This document shows positions 23,446 to 31,015 of a stretch of 64,000 nucleotides of DNA, piece after piece. Source of the DNA: Bacillota bacterium (lineage in GTDB: Bacteria; Bacillota; Clostridia; Lachnospirales; Lachnospiraceae); contig JAEVYY010000008.1 of assembly GCA_023392535.1 (NCBI GenBank), forward strand, positions 222,566 to 286,565, written 5' to 3'. How positions within the stretch are numbered: position 1 is the first letter of the stretch; each line of letters begins with the position of its first letter. The position numbers and the translations under genes are program-made. The notes below the pieces were generated by a model that worked only from the letters and a program-made list of their open reading frames with translations, searched no databases and had not been told where the DNA came from.

Positions 23446-24384
23446 TTAATAGTTTTTCATGTAATCATTAAATTTGTCACAACTCCAAAATATGTAACGG
23501 TTGTTTACCCATCTTTGTAATCTCCTAACTGGATCAGTAGATTTTGTGTTTTCCTTGTCATAAATCATTACGTATGGGGCGAAGTCTAGTGACCGTAGAA
23601 AATATATTCTTTCTAGATCTTGCTCTATCGTTGTGTTAAAATTGCAAAGAACATAGCATTGCACTTTTCCTCTATTCCATCCTGTAATATCTTTAAATTG
23701 CTTAAATTTTGGTTCAATAAGATTTTTATCTTCGTAACGATCATAAGCAAAGTGTATGGTTTTAATTTTTATTTTTTTGATATATTCAGCTTTTTCTTCC
23801 GTCATAAGCCTTATGTCAATTCCACCGTTAAAGTCTATGTATGCCTTGCTATCAATCAATTGCTGTAATAACTCTTTCCAATTCTTGCAAGCAATTATGT
23901 TTTGATCTATCAGTACTATATTTTTCTGACCGTTCCAAAACTCCAATAAATTAGCAACTTTGTTACTGCATAGTCCATCTTTAACTCCTGTGTGGCAAAA
24001 GTTACAACCTCTCGGACATCCTAATGTCAATCTTCCGTATGCAGTATTTTTTGTGTATTGAGGATAAATTGAGTAATCTGGATATATATGATCTACTTCG
24101 TTTGGTAATTGAATATCCATTTTTTTGTCATATATTTCTTTTCCATCAATCATTTTTATACAATATCCGGAACCGCCCTTGATAATTTCATCCGCATCTA
24201 TAAAATACTGATAATCTGTTGTAAAACTAAATATTTTGGAAATATATACTTTATTCATGTGTCCACTTATAAGAGGTTCGTACCATTCAACATAATCCCC
24301 TATTGATTTATGCCATGCTGACAATTTCATTAATGGAATATTTGGAAAATTATGACCATCTACATCAATTAGTCCAATTTTCAA
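23446..24384 (-). CDS. Phage radical SAM protein
   Basis: 312 residues. GCPRGCNFC carries Cys123, Cys127 and Cys130 in the CxxxCxxC order that holds the 4Fe-4S cluster. The N-terminus (MKIGLIDVDGHNFPNIPLMKLSAWH) looks like a cobalamin-binding-type Rossmann start without the usual DxHxxG. Later VLIDQNIIA, FNGGIDIRLMTEEKAEYI and YVLCNFNTT follow radical SAM barrel spacing. Its substrate is not known. Being next to a DNA methyltransferase and nuclease-like genes, it could modify DNA or RNA; that is inference. Confidence 0.82.
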   Translation of the reverse strand: MKIGLIDVDGHNFPNIPLMKLSAWHKSIGDYVEWYEPLISGHMNKVYISKIFSFTTDYQYFIDADEIIKGGSGYCIKMIDGKEIYDKKMDIQLPNEVDHIYPDYSIYPQYTKNTAYGRLTLGCPRGCNFCHTGVKDGLCSNKVANLLEFWNGQKNIVLIDQNIIACKNWKELLQQLIDSKAYIDFNGGIDIRLMTEEKAEYIKKIKIKTIHFAYDRYEDKNLIEPKFKQFKDITGWNRGKVQCYVLCNFNTTIEQDLERIYFLRSLDFAPYVMIYDKENTKSTDPVRRLQRWVNNRYIFWSCDKFNDYMKNY

Positions 24385-24394
24385 TTATCATTCC

Positions 24395-24547
24395 TCACTT
24401 TCCAAACGCTTTCACCACATACGGCGGTCTTGCAAATATTTCCCTTGCTTTTTGCCGTACGTCTTTTTGATAGCGGTCATATATCATAACTGCGTTACTG
24501 TTGTTGATGTGACGTGTCTGTGTGCTGTCGTTGTCTTTATTTCTCAT
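24395..24547 (-). CDS. Small basic phage protein, 50 residues
   Basis: MRNKDNDSTQTRHINNSNAV followed by MIYDRYQKDVRQKAREIFARPPYVVKAFGK. Its ATG overlaps the TGA of the upstream gene (ATGA), giving coupled translation, and GAGG lies upstream. Possible binding to nucleic acid through the basic helix. Not recognised. Confidence 0.6.
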   Translation of the reverse strand: MRNKDNDSTQTRHINNSNAVMIYDRYQKDVRQKAREIFARPPYVVKAFGK

Positions 24548-24837
24548 TCCAACACCTCGCTTTGTAAGAAGTTTTTAATACATTTCGTGCATTTATCCAT
24601 GCATCTTGGTGCTACACAATCAATACCAATAACCGCCTTGTTTCCACTTGAAACCTTTTCCAAAAACTCCGCTAATTCTTCGTCATTCATCTGACGGATT
24701 CTATCAGCTTGTGTTATTCGCGTTTCTTTCTTTTTAATTTCACATCTGCTTTCCTGTTCAAAAGTGCAAAAGTACAATGTTTTTCGGCATCTTCCCTCTT
24801 CTGTTAAATTCTTTTTATATGGACATTCTTTGCTCAT
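24544..24837 (-). CDS. Cys-rich phage protein
   Basis: 97 residues with Cys in two groups: SKECPYKKNLTEEGRCRKTLYFCTFEQESRC at the start and CVAPRCMDKCTKCIKN near the end, with an acidic helix between. Metal binding is likely. It overlaps the helicase loader gene by 4 bases (ATGA). Confidence 0.6.
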   Translation of the reverse strand: MSKECPYKKNLTEEGRCRKTLYFCTFEQESRCEIKKKETRITQADRIRQMNDEELAEFLEKVSSGNKAVIGIDCVAPRCMDKCTKCIKNFLQSEVLE

Positions 24838-25367
24838 TCTTCCACCTCAATTCCTATAAATCCTTGTTTCTCTGTAATCCGTGTTCTTACTTCCTGCGGT
24901 AGTTTTCTTGCTTCGTTCTCACGCTTTAACTCAATTCGATATGATCTCAAAAAATTTGACTGAATTACATTTTCTACCGACTGTGTATCTGTCTGCGACC
25001 AATTTCTAAGGTTGCTAGGTTGACCGACTGCTTTTTGCACCACTAACGGTAATTTTGAAAATTCTTCCTCTGCTCCGTAATATCCGTTACGCAATGCCTT
25101 GCTGACAAGTGACCATGCTTCTAGTTCATTGAGTTGTATGTATTCTTCCGTGATATGCACCTTGCTGATTAATTGCCCTATACTTGGCGCGAATCCTTTC
25201 GTATCGGTTGCTATGTAGGTCTTTAATGCAAGTGCAATGTCGTTGTAGTCATATTCGGCTAACATAAGTGTCCATGTATCTACTGTGAATGACAAATCAT
25301 CAGGATTCCAGTTCGGAAAAGAAGATTTCACGATCATAACTATTTTTTTGGTTTCTTCTCTCGTCAT
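24834..25367 (-). CDS. Replicative helicase loader/inhibitor (G39P-like)
   Basis: 177 residues. MTREETKKIVMIVKSSFPNW, then WTLMLAEYDYNDIALALKTYIATDTKGFAPSIGQLISKVH, is the SPP1 G39P / loader_gp39P wording (PF11417). The protein delivers the replicative helicase to the phage origin through contact with the replisome organizer encoded just upstream (overlap 4 bases). No helicase gene is seen, so host DnaB/DnaC-type helicase is presumably used. Confidence 0.85.
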   Translation of the reverse strand: MTREETKKIVMIVKSSFPNWNPDDLSFTVDTWTLMLAEYDYNDIALALKTYIATDTKGFAPSIGQLISKVHITEEYIQLNELEAWSLVSKALRNGYYGAEEEFSKLPLVVQKAVGQPSNLRNWSQTDTQSVENVIQSNFLRSYRIELKRENEARKLPQEVRTRITEKQGFIGIEVEE

Positions 25368-26104
25368 ACGCTACCCCAATCTATGCTTTTCTTTCCTGTG
25401 CTGCTATTCTCTTTTTTTAACGGATATATTGTCTGCCAACCGTTAAGTATCGACTGATTTAATATCTCAATCTTTTCGTCATTGTCACTAGACATACCGT
25501 CTAACTTATTAATCAACAAAGAAATTGCTTTTTCAGTCATTGGCTTTTTGATACCTTTTCTGAATTTAATAAATTCAAGTATTGATTCATTCAGCAGATC
25601 ATCAGCAACGTAAGTTGCATTTTCTTTTTTTACTTTTTCTTTATTTGGTTCTTTCTTTTTCTCTGTTTCTATCTTTAACTCTTTCTCTAACTCTATCTCT
25701 ATCTTTGGTAAGGTTTTCTCCAAGATTTCTTCAAGATTTCTTGATTCTTCTTTTTCTGCCGCTATTCTGCGATCATATTCTCTTTGCCTGTCTGCTTCTG
25801 TTGTTGTTTTTCCGATAAAGTTTTGAATGTCAAGCATATAGATTGCACCGTTATCCAAAATGTCTATAAATCCTAATTTTTTAAATATATCAAGTGCTTT
25901 TTCTACTGTTCCGACATTGTGCCTTGTAATAGTTGCAATCATTTGAGGATTGTAAGGAATATAATCATTGAAAAACAATCTTCCGTCATTCTTCAAACTC
26001 TTTAGATACATTTTTAAAAGAATATTTGAATACAGATAACCGTCCTGCATACTTTCAAGTATTTGTAATTCATCTGTTTCAAAAAAATTTTCCTTTAACC
26101 TCAT
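25364..26104 (-). CDS. Phage replisome organizer protein
   Basis: 246 residues. The N-terminal ~115 residues (MRLKENFFETDELQILESMQDGYLYSNILLKMYLKSLKNDGRL and IATITRHNVGTVEKALDIFKKLGFIDI) form the winged-helix Phage_rep_org_N domain (PF09681) that binds origin DNA. A Lys/Glu coiled linker follows, and the C-terminal part (LNESILEFIKFRKGIKKPMTEKAISLLINKLDG) resembles DnaD C-domains. The linker DNA contains iterated motifs that may be the origin. Confidence 0.87.
   Translation of the reverse strand: MRLKENFFETDELQILESMQDGYLYSNILLKMYLKSLKNDGRLFFNDYIPYNPQMIATITRHNVGTVEKALDIFKKLGFIDILDNGAIYMLDIQNFIGKTTTEADRQREYDRRIAAEKEESRNLEEILEKTLPKIEIELEKELKIETEKKKEPNKEKVKKENATYVADDLLNESILEFIKFRKGIKKPMTEKAISLLINKLDGMSSDNDEKIEILNQSILNGWQTIYPLKKENSSTGKKSIDWGSV
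25668..25742. repeat. Iterated repeats in replisome organizer gene, possible origin
   Basis: A tandem pair CAAGATTTCTT (25721-25731 and 25732-25742) is perfect over 11 bp; TCTATCTTT occurs at 25668-25676 and 25698-25706, with related TCTAACTCT/TCTATCTCT units between. Phages of this class often place the replication origin inside the organizer gene, so these are candidate iterons. Low-complexity Lys/Glu coding could also explain them. Confidence 0.4.
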
Positions 26105-26143
26105 GTAATAATATTGGTGTTTGTCTGCTATTTTCTACACCCC

Positions 26144-26323
26144 CTATGGTTTTAAATACGGATTGCTTGCTTTTTCTTTTCCATTCTTTACAAGTGGATG
26201 GCAAATGCAAAAACCGTATAAATTCTTTTCTCTATCTACTTCAATAAATCCGTTATCCTGGCAATGCTTACACTTATAAACACGCTCTCCGTTATAAAAA
26301 TCATTACGTGTCAATTCTGCCAT
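26144..26323 (-). CDS. Small zinc-ribbon-like protein
   Basis: 59 residues from ATG 26323 (GGGAG nine bases upstream); a longer frame would overlap the preceding gene. VYKCKHCQDNGFIEVDREKNLYGFCICH has CxxC and CxC pairs for one zinc ion. Positioned before the replisome organizer gene. Confidence 0.6.
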   Translation of the reverse strand: MAELTRNDFYNGERVYKCKHCQDNGFIEVDREKNLYGFCICHPLVKNGKEKASNPYLKP

Positions 26324-26324
26324 A

Positions 26325-26699
26325 CTACATTCTCCCTGCCTTAAAATCCTCATACAGTTTTTTAGCTGGTAAGTTGTTTCTAATACTTGCAATAGCGCGT
26401 TTATCTTCCTGTTTTATGTACCGTTGTAAGTCCTGCAAATCTTCCCTTGATACTCTGTAATATCCTATACCGTTGGATAGATTAAGAATTACGCAATCAA
26501 CACGCGCTCTTTCAATTAACTTACGCATTTGGCGGTCTGCATCTGCTTTTTTATTGTCAATAAGATTATGTATCTCACAAAGATGCAATAATTCCTTGCG
26601 CTTGATCGCGTTATTCCTACCGACTGGAATTAAATCAATTATTGTTATTTTTTCTTCCGACTTATCGCATTTCTTTACATAACAACTAGACTTTGTCAT
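26325..26699 (-). CDS. Phage protein with winged-helix-like pattern
   Basis: 124 residues. KITIIDLIPVGRNNAIKRKELLHLCEIHN...DRQMRKLIERARVDCVILNLSNGIGYYRVSREDLQDLQRYI reads as a wHTH with a beta wing (GIGYYRVS). Such proteins are common beside phage replication genes with no defined role. The stop is one base from the following start. Confidence 0.65.
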   Translation of the reverse strand: MTKSSCYVKKCDKSEEKITIIDLIPVGRNNAIKRKELLHLCEIHNLIDNKKADADRQMRKLIERARVDCVILNLSNGIGYYRVSREDLQDLQRYIKQEDKRAIASIRNNLPAKKLYEDFKAGRM

Positions 26700-26708
26700 T
26701 TAAACACC

Positions 26709-27068
26709 TCACAATCTTGTTATTTCAACTTCGGTTCGTGGGTTCTCCTTGTCGTAAAATACCCGACTGCCGTCCATCGAAACAATTATTTTACTGTTAT
26801 CATCAATGATCACTCCATGCTTTACTAAAACGTCACATAAGCATTCGTGTAAATTGCACAAATCAACTCTGCGCCTTGTTGGCATGTAGTAAACTGCTTT
26901 TACATTTATGGGATAGTCAATCATAGAATCCATAGGCAAAAATACTCTGCAATCTTTTTCATATTGCTTGTATAGTTCGCTTGGAATTATAATTGTTCTA
27001 CCTTTGCATTTCACAATGCGATTACTATTCTTTTTTGTTCTTGGTGCTGTGTGTATTATAAATTTCAT
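26709..27068 (-). CDS. RusA family Holliday junction resolvase
   Basis: 119 residues. TKKNSNRIVKCKGRTIIIPSELYKQYEKDC, then VKAVYYMPTRRRVDLCNLHECLCDVLVKHGVIIDDNSKI, shows the RusA layout in which the D of RVDLCNL and the IIDDNS acidic pair bind Mg2+. The enzyme cleaves four-way junctions arising from replication and recombination. It works with the annealing protein and nucleases encoded upstream. Confidence 0.9.
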   Translation of the reverse strand: MKFIIHTAPRTKKNSNRIVKCKGRTIIIPSELYKQYEKDCRVFLPMDSMIDYPINVKAVYYMPTRRRVDLCNLHECLCDVLVKHGVIIDDNSKIIVSMDGSRVFYDKENPRTEVEITRL

Positions 27069-27077
27069 TCTGTGACC

Positions 27078-27302
27078 TCATTTGTTCTTGCATTCTAAGA
27101 AACTTAATCTAGCAATAATTCTAAGTGCATCTTTTGACATTGCTTTTTGCGGAACTTTTTTATTCCAGTGTTGTTCCCATTTCCATTTAGGAGTATTTTT
27201 GTCTGATTCTAATTTCTTATATTCCTCATGGTATTCTTTTTCATATTTCTTTTCTTCTTCCACAAGTTCTAATAATGCTTTTATTAATTCAATCTTGTTC
27301 AT
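27078..27302 (-). CDS. Small charged phage protein
   Basis: 74 residues: a Glu/Lys-rich helical N-terminus (IKALLELVEEEKKYEKEYHEEYKKLESD), a Trp pair (PKWKWEQHWNK) and a short hydrophobic end. No family recognised. Its leader contains a perfect 9-bp inverted repeat (27328-27369) 25 bases upstream of ATG 27302. Confidence 0.55.
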   Translation of the reverse strand: MNKIELIKALLELVEEEKKYEKEYHEEYKKLESDKNTPKWKWEQHWNKKVPQKAMSKDALRIIARLSFLECKNK

Positions 27303-27327
27303 ATTATTTACCTCGTTTAAGGCTCAT

Positions 27328-27369
27328 TTAGGCGGTTTACATAATGTGGGGCATCATTCTACCGCCTAA
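27328..27369 (-). promoter_or_regulatory. Leader hairpin, TTAGGCGGT/ACCGCCTAA
   Basis: Perfect 9-bp stem (27328-27336 with 27361-27369) and a 24-base loop, within the 169-base gene-free stretch 27303-27471. It could fold in the mRNA leader of the following small gene. Confidence 0.45.
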
Positions 27370-27390
27370 CGTCCTTTTGTTGGCTCTATG

Positions 27391-27428
27391 GCTTAAATAG
27401 ATATACTGTGATATAAAATTATTTAAGC
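27391..27428. promoter_or_regulatory. Inverted repeat GCTTAAAT/ATTTAAGC
   Basis: Perfect 8-bp arms at 27391-27398 and 27421-27428 around an AT-rich 22-base loop. With the hairpin next to it, this makes the 27303-27471 stretch a likely control region in the early operon. Confidence 0.4.
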
Positions 27429-27471
27429 ATGACCGAGTTACTTTTATGTAAAGGCTGTGTGCCTATACATC

Positions 27472-27714
27472 TTATTTATCAGTATTGAATATTTTCAATT
27501 CTGATTTTATGTCAAATTTAATTTGCTTTAATCTAGTCTGCATGATTGCTTTAATCTTTTCATTAAAACGCTTTGACCTTATTTCCATGCATTTGTGGCA
27601 TAAAGGCATTTTTATCTCAATACCATTCTCTTTATATATCAAAGAATTTCCTTCTACCTTTCCACACACAACACATTTGCAACGTTCTGTGCTACTTCTA
27701 TTCATTACTACCAT
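27472..27714 (-). CDS. Small four-cysteine zinc finger protein
   Basis: 80 residues. CKCVVCGKVEGNSLIYKENGIEIKMPLCHKCMEIRSKR has CxxC pairs for a zinc ribbon, followed by a basic helix. ATG 27714 has GGAG eight bases upstream. Function unknown; zinc ribbons next to nuclease genes are common in phage early modules. Confidence 0.6.
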   Translation of the reverse strand: MVVMNRSSTERCKCVVCGKVEGNSLIYKENGIEIKMPLCHKCMEIRSKRFNEKIKAIMQTRLKQIKFDIKSELKIFNTDK

Positions 27715-27729
27715 TCCGTTATCTCCAAT

Positions 27730-28026
27730 CTACAAATAAGACTTTTCAAAGTGCAATATAAAATCTTCCCTTGTGCCAATATGTTCCTCGAAATATCGTT
27801 GGCACTTTTGCTTTAACTCCAAATCCAATCCTCTATTCGGATTCTTGTGAATCGCATAATCGGATGTGGTGTGGTAATCAGGTCTTAATGCAACGATAAA
27901 TCCATATACCTCACACAACCTTCTGCGACCTGTTCCAGTGAATACGTGGTGTAACGCGACTGGATAACCTTGCGATACGTAACATACGCTTAAATCGTCT
28001 TGAAGAATGCTAAACAGTCTTTTCAA
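27730..28026 (-). CDS. HNH-like phage nuclease
   Basis: 98 residues. CYVSQGYPVALHHVFTGTGRRRLCEVYGFIVALRPDYHTTSDYAIHKNPNRGLDLELKQKCQRYFEEH contains an LHH start, an H in the middle and a final H in the order of HNH treble-clef enzymes. Similar short proteins occur next to recombination genes in clostridial prophages. It overlaps the upstream gene by 17 bases. Holliday junction or branched DNA could be the target. Confidence 0.7.
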   Translation of the reverse strand: MKRLFSILQDDLSVCYVSQGYPVALHHVFTGTGRRRLCEVYGFIVALRPDYHTTSDYAIHKNPNRGLDLELKQKCQRYFEEHIGTREDFILHFEKSYL

Positions 28027-28576
28027 TTTTCACGTTCCACCTTTCTTTCATTTTCCGTATTTCTTCATCGGTAATGGTTTCGATTTTTAGAGCTTTTGCT
28101 TCTTCCACTGTGCCATCAATCAACAAACTCATTTCCTTGCTGTCGTACGTATGTGAGCCACGGTATACGCGGTAGAAATTCACTTCCTTACCGTTTTCAA
28201 CCTTGACACCACATGGCAGACAATGAAGTGTTTCTTGCTCTAGCATCTGCTCGGGCGGAATGTTGGTTTTTATGACAACCATTTCCGTATCAACAAATTC
28301 AATCTGACCGTATTTTGCAATCAAGATATTTTTGCAACGTGGTTTTGAAATGTTCAAAACATCTGCTATTTTACCGACAAGTACATGGTAATAAGAATTT
28401 GCATCCAATGAGCGCTTTTTACGGTACTTGTCGACTTTAATAGCCAGTTTTTCATTGTCTCTCAACTTGTCGTACTCGGACTTAATTGTGGCAGCTTCGT
28501 TGACTTCAAAAGTGATGCGGAATTTATTTGTTTGATAATCCTGCGCGAGATTAAGAATCTTTCCTGTGACTTCCAT
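28010..28576 (-). CDS. Conserved phage recombination-module protein
   Basis: 188 residues. KVDKYRKKRSLDANSYYHVLVGKIADVLNISKPRCKNILIAKYG and NFYRVYRGSHTYDSKEMSLLIDGTVEEAKAL are phrases I recognise from a common family of unknown function in clostridial phages, somewhat like NinB in context. The start has AGGAG eight bases ahead. It overlaps the upstream YqaJ-like gene by 115 bases in another frame. Confidence 0.75.
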   Translation of the reverse strand: MEVTGKILNLAQDYQTNKFRITFEVNEAATIKSEYDKLRDNEKLAIKVDKYRKKRSLDANSYYHVLVGKIADVLNISKPRCKNILIAKYGQIEFVDTEMVVIKTNIPPEQMLEQETLHCLPCGVKVENGKEVNFYRVYRGSHTYDSKEMSLLIDGTVEEAKALKIETITDEEIRKMKERWNVKIEKTV

Positions 28577-29139
28577 TTGTTAAACTCCTCTATGTTTGGA
28601 AACCTACCTTTTTCAAGGCAAATTGATAAGTAGCAAAATCTCGGAATATAAATACTATCAATAAATTCCTTGTCGTATTCGATCTTGTAAAAACAAATTC
28701 TTTCATCGTCTATATCGTTATAGAAGTTCTTGTAATCTTCCTCATTCAAAGCATAAGAAACTATTTTCGCTTTTCTAATATCAAAAGCGTACATTTCAAC
28801 GTTTACTTGATTTCTATATGATTTCGATACAACAAATTTTTTGTTATTATTGTGTGTTTTTACCTCGTAAATTTCTTCTTTTGTATTTCCGTCTAAATTT
28901 ACTCTTAACCTGCCTTTTATAATCTGCTTATCCATTTCAAGATTTTTTATCTTTAAACTTTCTAAAATTCTGTGTTCGTAAGCTGTTCCTGCAAGCATAG
29001 AGTCATTTGTAAAATTACTTTCATATATTCCTAGTTTTGTTCCATACCATTTCGCAAAAGAAGCAGTTTCCCAATTTCCTACCACATAAGATGTGTCACT
29101 TGCTCCAATATAATAAGACCTATCTTTTGAAAAAATCAT
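28462..29139 (-). CDS. YqaJ-like viral recombinase nuclease
   Basis: 225 residues. YYIGASDTSYVVGNWETASFAKWYGTKLG, then MLAGTAYEHRILESL, and GRLRVNLDGNTKEEIYEVKTHN follow the YqaJ/lambda exonuclease pattern, with Asp/Glu and EVK as the PD-(D/E)XK residues. Such exonucleases chew one strand of DNA ends for the annealing protein encoded next upstream. The last ~38 codons overlap the next gene. It also overlaps the annealing gene by 4 bases (ATGA). Confidence 0.78.
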   Translation of the reverse strand: MIFSKDRSYYIGASDTSYVVGNWETASFAKWYGTKLGIYESNFTNDSMLAGTAYEHRILESLKIKNLEMDKQIIKGRLRVNLDGNTKEEIYEVKTHNNNKKFVVSKSYRNQVNVEMYAFDIRKAKIVSYALNEEDYKNFYNDIDDERICFYKIEYDKEFIDSIYIPRFCYLSICLEKGRFPNIEEFNKWKSQERFLISRRIIKQINSASLLKSTKLPQLSPSTTS

Positions 29140-29759
29140 ATCTCGAACAAAGATTTCTCAAATCTTGCAAGTATTACATATTGCTTAAGGTACATTTCTA
29201 CTTCGTCACGTTCCATATTTAATTTCGCTGCAATATCATCCAATGAAAGATTATTTTTCTTTTGCAGTTCTGTGACCTTTTCAAAAACCCTCTCTCTGAC
29301 TTGCAATATTTCGTGTTTAATTTCTACCTTTTGGTTATTAAAATCTGTCTTTTCTTCCTTTAGCCATAGATCAAATCCTAGTCCAGTATGTATTGCTACG
29401 CACTTTACAAATAATCTACACTGGCAGTTCCATACTCTTTGCTGTGACATAGAATTATCTTTTACTGGATTCGCTCCATTTGTGACTGGTCCTTGCATAA
29501 GATATTCTTTTTTATCAATAAAAACTTTTATCTTTGTTTCATAACAACGATTTGTATTCCCGTTTGAGTCTGTGAATACTGCATCTGTCATTAGTAGAGA
29601 ACTTCCTTCTGTTGCAGGCTCAAAATATACAATCTCTGCTCCATTTTCATGCAATAAATCAACGCATTTCGCCCAATTCAAATATCTTATTTTGTCTCTT
29701 TCGTCACAATATGGAGTGACATCTATTTTCCGTAATTCTTCATAACTTTTTAATGCCAT
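29136..29759 (-). CDS. DUF1071 single-strand annealing protein (Sak-like)
   Basis: 207 residues. IRYLNWAKCVDLLHENGAEIVYFEP, then VFIDKKEYLMQGPVTNGANPVKDNSMSQQRVWNCQCRLFVKCVAIHTGLGFDLWL is the DUF1071 signature (PF06378), a Rad52/Sak-type annealing protein. The C-terminal ~50 residues hold a separate HTH-like helix pair (LSLDDIAAKLNMERDEVEMYLKQ). With the adjacent nuclease it makes a two-part homologous recombination system like Red. Confidence 0.85.
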   Translation of the reverse strand: MALKSYEELRKIDVTPYCDERDKIRYLNWAKCVDLLHENGAEIVYFEPATEGSSLLMTDAVFTDSNGNTNRCYETKIKVFIDKKEYLMQGPVTNGANPVKDNSMSQQRVWNCQCRLFVKCVAIHTGLGFDLWLKEEKTDFNNQKVEIKHEILQVRERVFEKVTELQKKNNLSLDDIAAKLNMERDEVEMYLKQYVILARFEKSLFEI

Positions 29760-29763
29760 ATAT

Positions 29764-29961
29764 CTACCTCAACACTTTCATAAACTTTTCTTTTACGACA
29801 TCTGCAATGCAATCTTCACAGTAGTTATAACCGTCAACCTCGTAACATTCATCTTGGTAATATCCTGGTGTTTCAAAATGAATGTGTTCTCCGCATTTAT
29901 CGCAAGTTACATATTTTCTTTCTTTTTCTTCGCGATCAATTACCATTTGATTTTCAAACAT
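29764..29961 (-). CDS. Zinc-ribbon protein, 65 residues
   Basis: ATG 29961 overlaps the stop of the upstream gene by 8 bases. YVTCDKCGEHIHFETPGYYQDECYEVDGYNYCEDCIADV has two CxxC pairs and is LIM/zinc-ribbon-like. A longer open frame is a shadow of the upstream gene. Precedes the annealing protein gene. Confidence 0.6.
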   Translation of the reverse strand: MFENQMVIDREEKERKYVTCDKCGEHIHFETPGYYQDECYEVDGYNYCEDCIADVVKEKFMKVLR

Positions 29962-30229
29962 GTTGCTCACCATCCGAAAACTGGAATACCTCATACCCCT
30001 TATAGTCAAAAGACAATTTAACTTTTTGCGCGTACGGTGGTATTCTTCCTGCATGTGGCTTGCTCTGCAATTCAATTCCCAATTCATCCGCTACTATTTC
30101 AATGCCTTTGAACATCTGTATATAATCCTTAGCACCACATATCATGATTTGATTGTTAAATTTAGATAAAGCCTTTTGCTCTTTCATGTTTTCAATTATG
30201 CTGTCTAACCATTCCATTACTTCTTGCAT
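29954..30229 (-). CDS. Phage protein of unknown function, 91 residues
   Basis: Helical N-terminus (MQEVMEWLDSIIENMKEQKALSKFNNQIMICGAKDYIQMFKGIEIVADELG) and beta end. The MICGAKDYIQMFKGIE phrase is distinctive but I do not know its family. It lies in the recombination module. Confidence 0.6.
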   Translation of the reverse strand: MQEVMEWLDSIIENMKEQKALSKFNNQIMICGAKDYIQMFKGIEIVADELGIELQSKPHAGRIPPYAQKVKLSFDYKGYEVFQFSDGEQHV

Positions 30230-30278
30230 AATTTCCCTTTCTGCTCTATAATGAGCCTAGATATGTTTTGCTGACCGC

Positions 30279-30563
30279 TTATGGATTGCCGTCCTTTGCG
30301 GTCGTTTTATTTATTTCTGCTCGGTATCGCTGGTCTAACATTGCGTACAAGATTTCCCACGCTACCTTATCAACTTTAGTGGCTAAAACTTCATCATGTT
30401 TCATATGAATCGAAACCAATAGTCCGAGAAGATTATTTGAATTTTCCTTACCGCTTATTACTGCTTTTTCGTAAATTGGATAGGCAGGTGTTTTCTTTAT
30501 ATCTTCCGCGAGTGTCTCTAACGTTGTTTTATCCATGATATCTAACATTTCTTTGACGTTCAT
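30279..30563 (-). CDS. Phage protein of unknown function, 94 residues
   Basis: From ATG 30563 (AAGGGAG six bases upstream), overlapping spacing TAATATG with the small gene before it. MNVKEMLDIMDKTTLETLAEDIKKTPAYPIYEKAVISG is helical; the rest contains LLGLLVSIHMKHDEVLATKVDKVAWEILYAM. No family recognised. GACCGC/GCGGTC repeats (around 30269-30300) flank its stop and may form a hairpin. Confidence 0.6.
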   Translation of the reverse strand: MNVKEMLDIMDKTTLETLAEDIKKTPAYPIYEKAVISGKENSNNLLGLLVSIHMKHDEVLATKVDKVAWEILYAMLDQRYRAEINKTTAKDGNP

Positions 30564-30564
30564 A

Positions 30565-30672
30565 TTATCTCCCTTCAATTAATACGTCTTTTACTTCACC
30601 ATCGTTAATCACAAATGCGATTCCATATCTTTGGTTAAAATAATCCAAATCAAAAATTGTTACTTCGTCCAT
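30565..30672 (-). CDS. Very small phage protein, 35 residues
   Basis: MDEVTIFDLDYFNQRYGIAF then VINDGEVKDVLIEGR. AAAGGAG five bases before ATG 30672 and an intact frame directly abutting the next gene (TAATATG) support it. Likely a compact beta-hairpin peptide of unknown role. Confidence 0.6.
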   Translation of the reverse strand: MDEVTIFDLDYFNQRYGIAFVINDGEVKDVLIEGR

Positions 30673-30684
30673 GACTGCTCCTTT

Positions 30685-31005
30685 CTACGATTCAAATTCT
30701 GAATCAGTTATAATTTGTAAAACTGTTTCGCTTGCTTCAACTTCTTTTTTAGCAGCATATAATATTTCTAATGCTTTTTCGATAAATATACTTTTTGCTA
30801 AATCATCATTCTCTTCCGCCAAAAAAATCGTATCTTCCCAATATCCAGATATTTTCCCTATACCATCTTTTCTTACATAGCTTCCATCAAAAAAACGTGG
30901 AAATCTTTCTATCGGTTTGTATGTTTTCGGTTTTTCCTCAACTTCCGCGCAACCTTTTTGTAATTTATTTTTCCGTTTGTCAAAATTATAAAAATATAGT
31001 TTCAT
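30685..31005 (-). CDS. Phage protein of unknown function, 106 residues
   Basis: From ATG 31005 (AAAGGAG four to five bases upstream). MKLYFYNFDKRKNKLQKGCAEVEEKPKTYKPIERFPRFFDGSYVRKDGIGKI reads as a beta domain. A longer frame upstream is a shadow of the next gene. Function unknown. Confidence 0.6.
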   Translation of the reverse strand: MKLYFYNFDKRKNKLQKGCAEVEEKPKTYKPIERFPRFFDGSYVRKDGIGKISGYWEDTIFLAEENDDLAKSIFIEKALEILYAAKKEVEASETVLQIITDSEFES

Positions 31006-31015
31006 ACTGCTCCTT

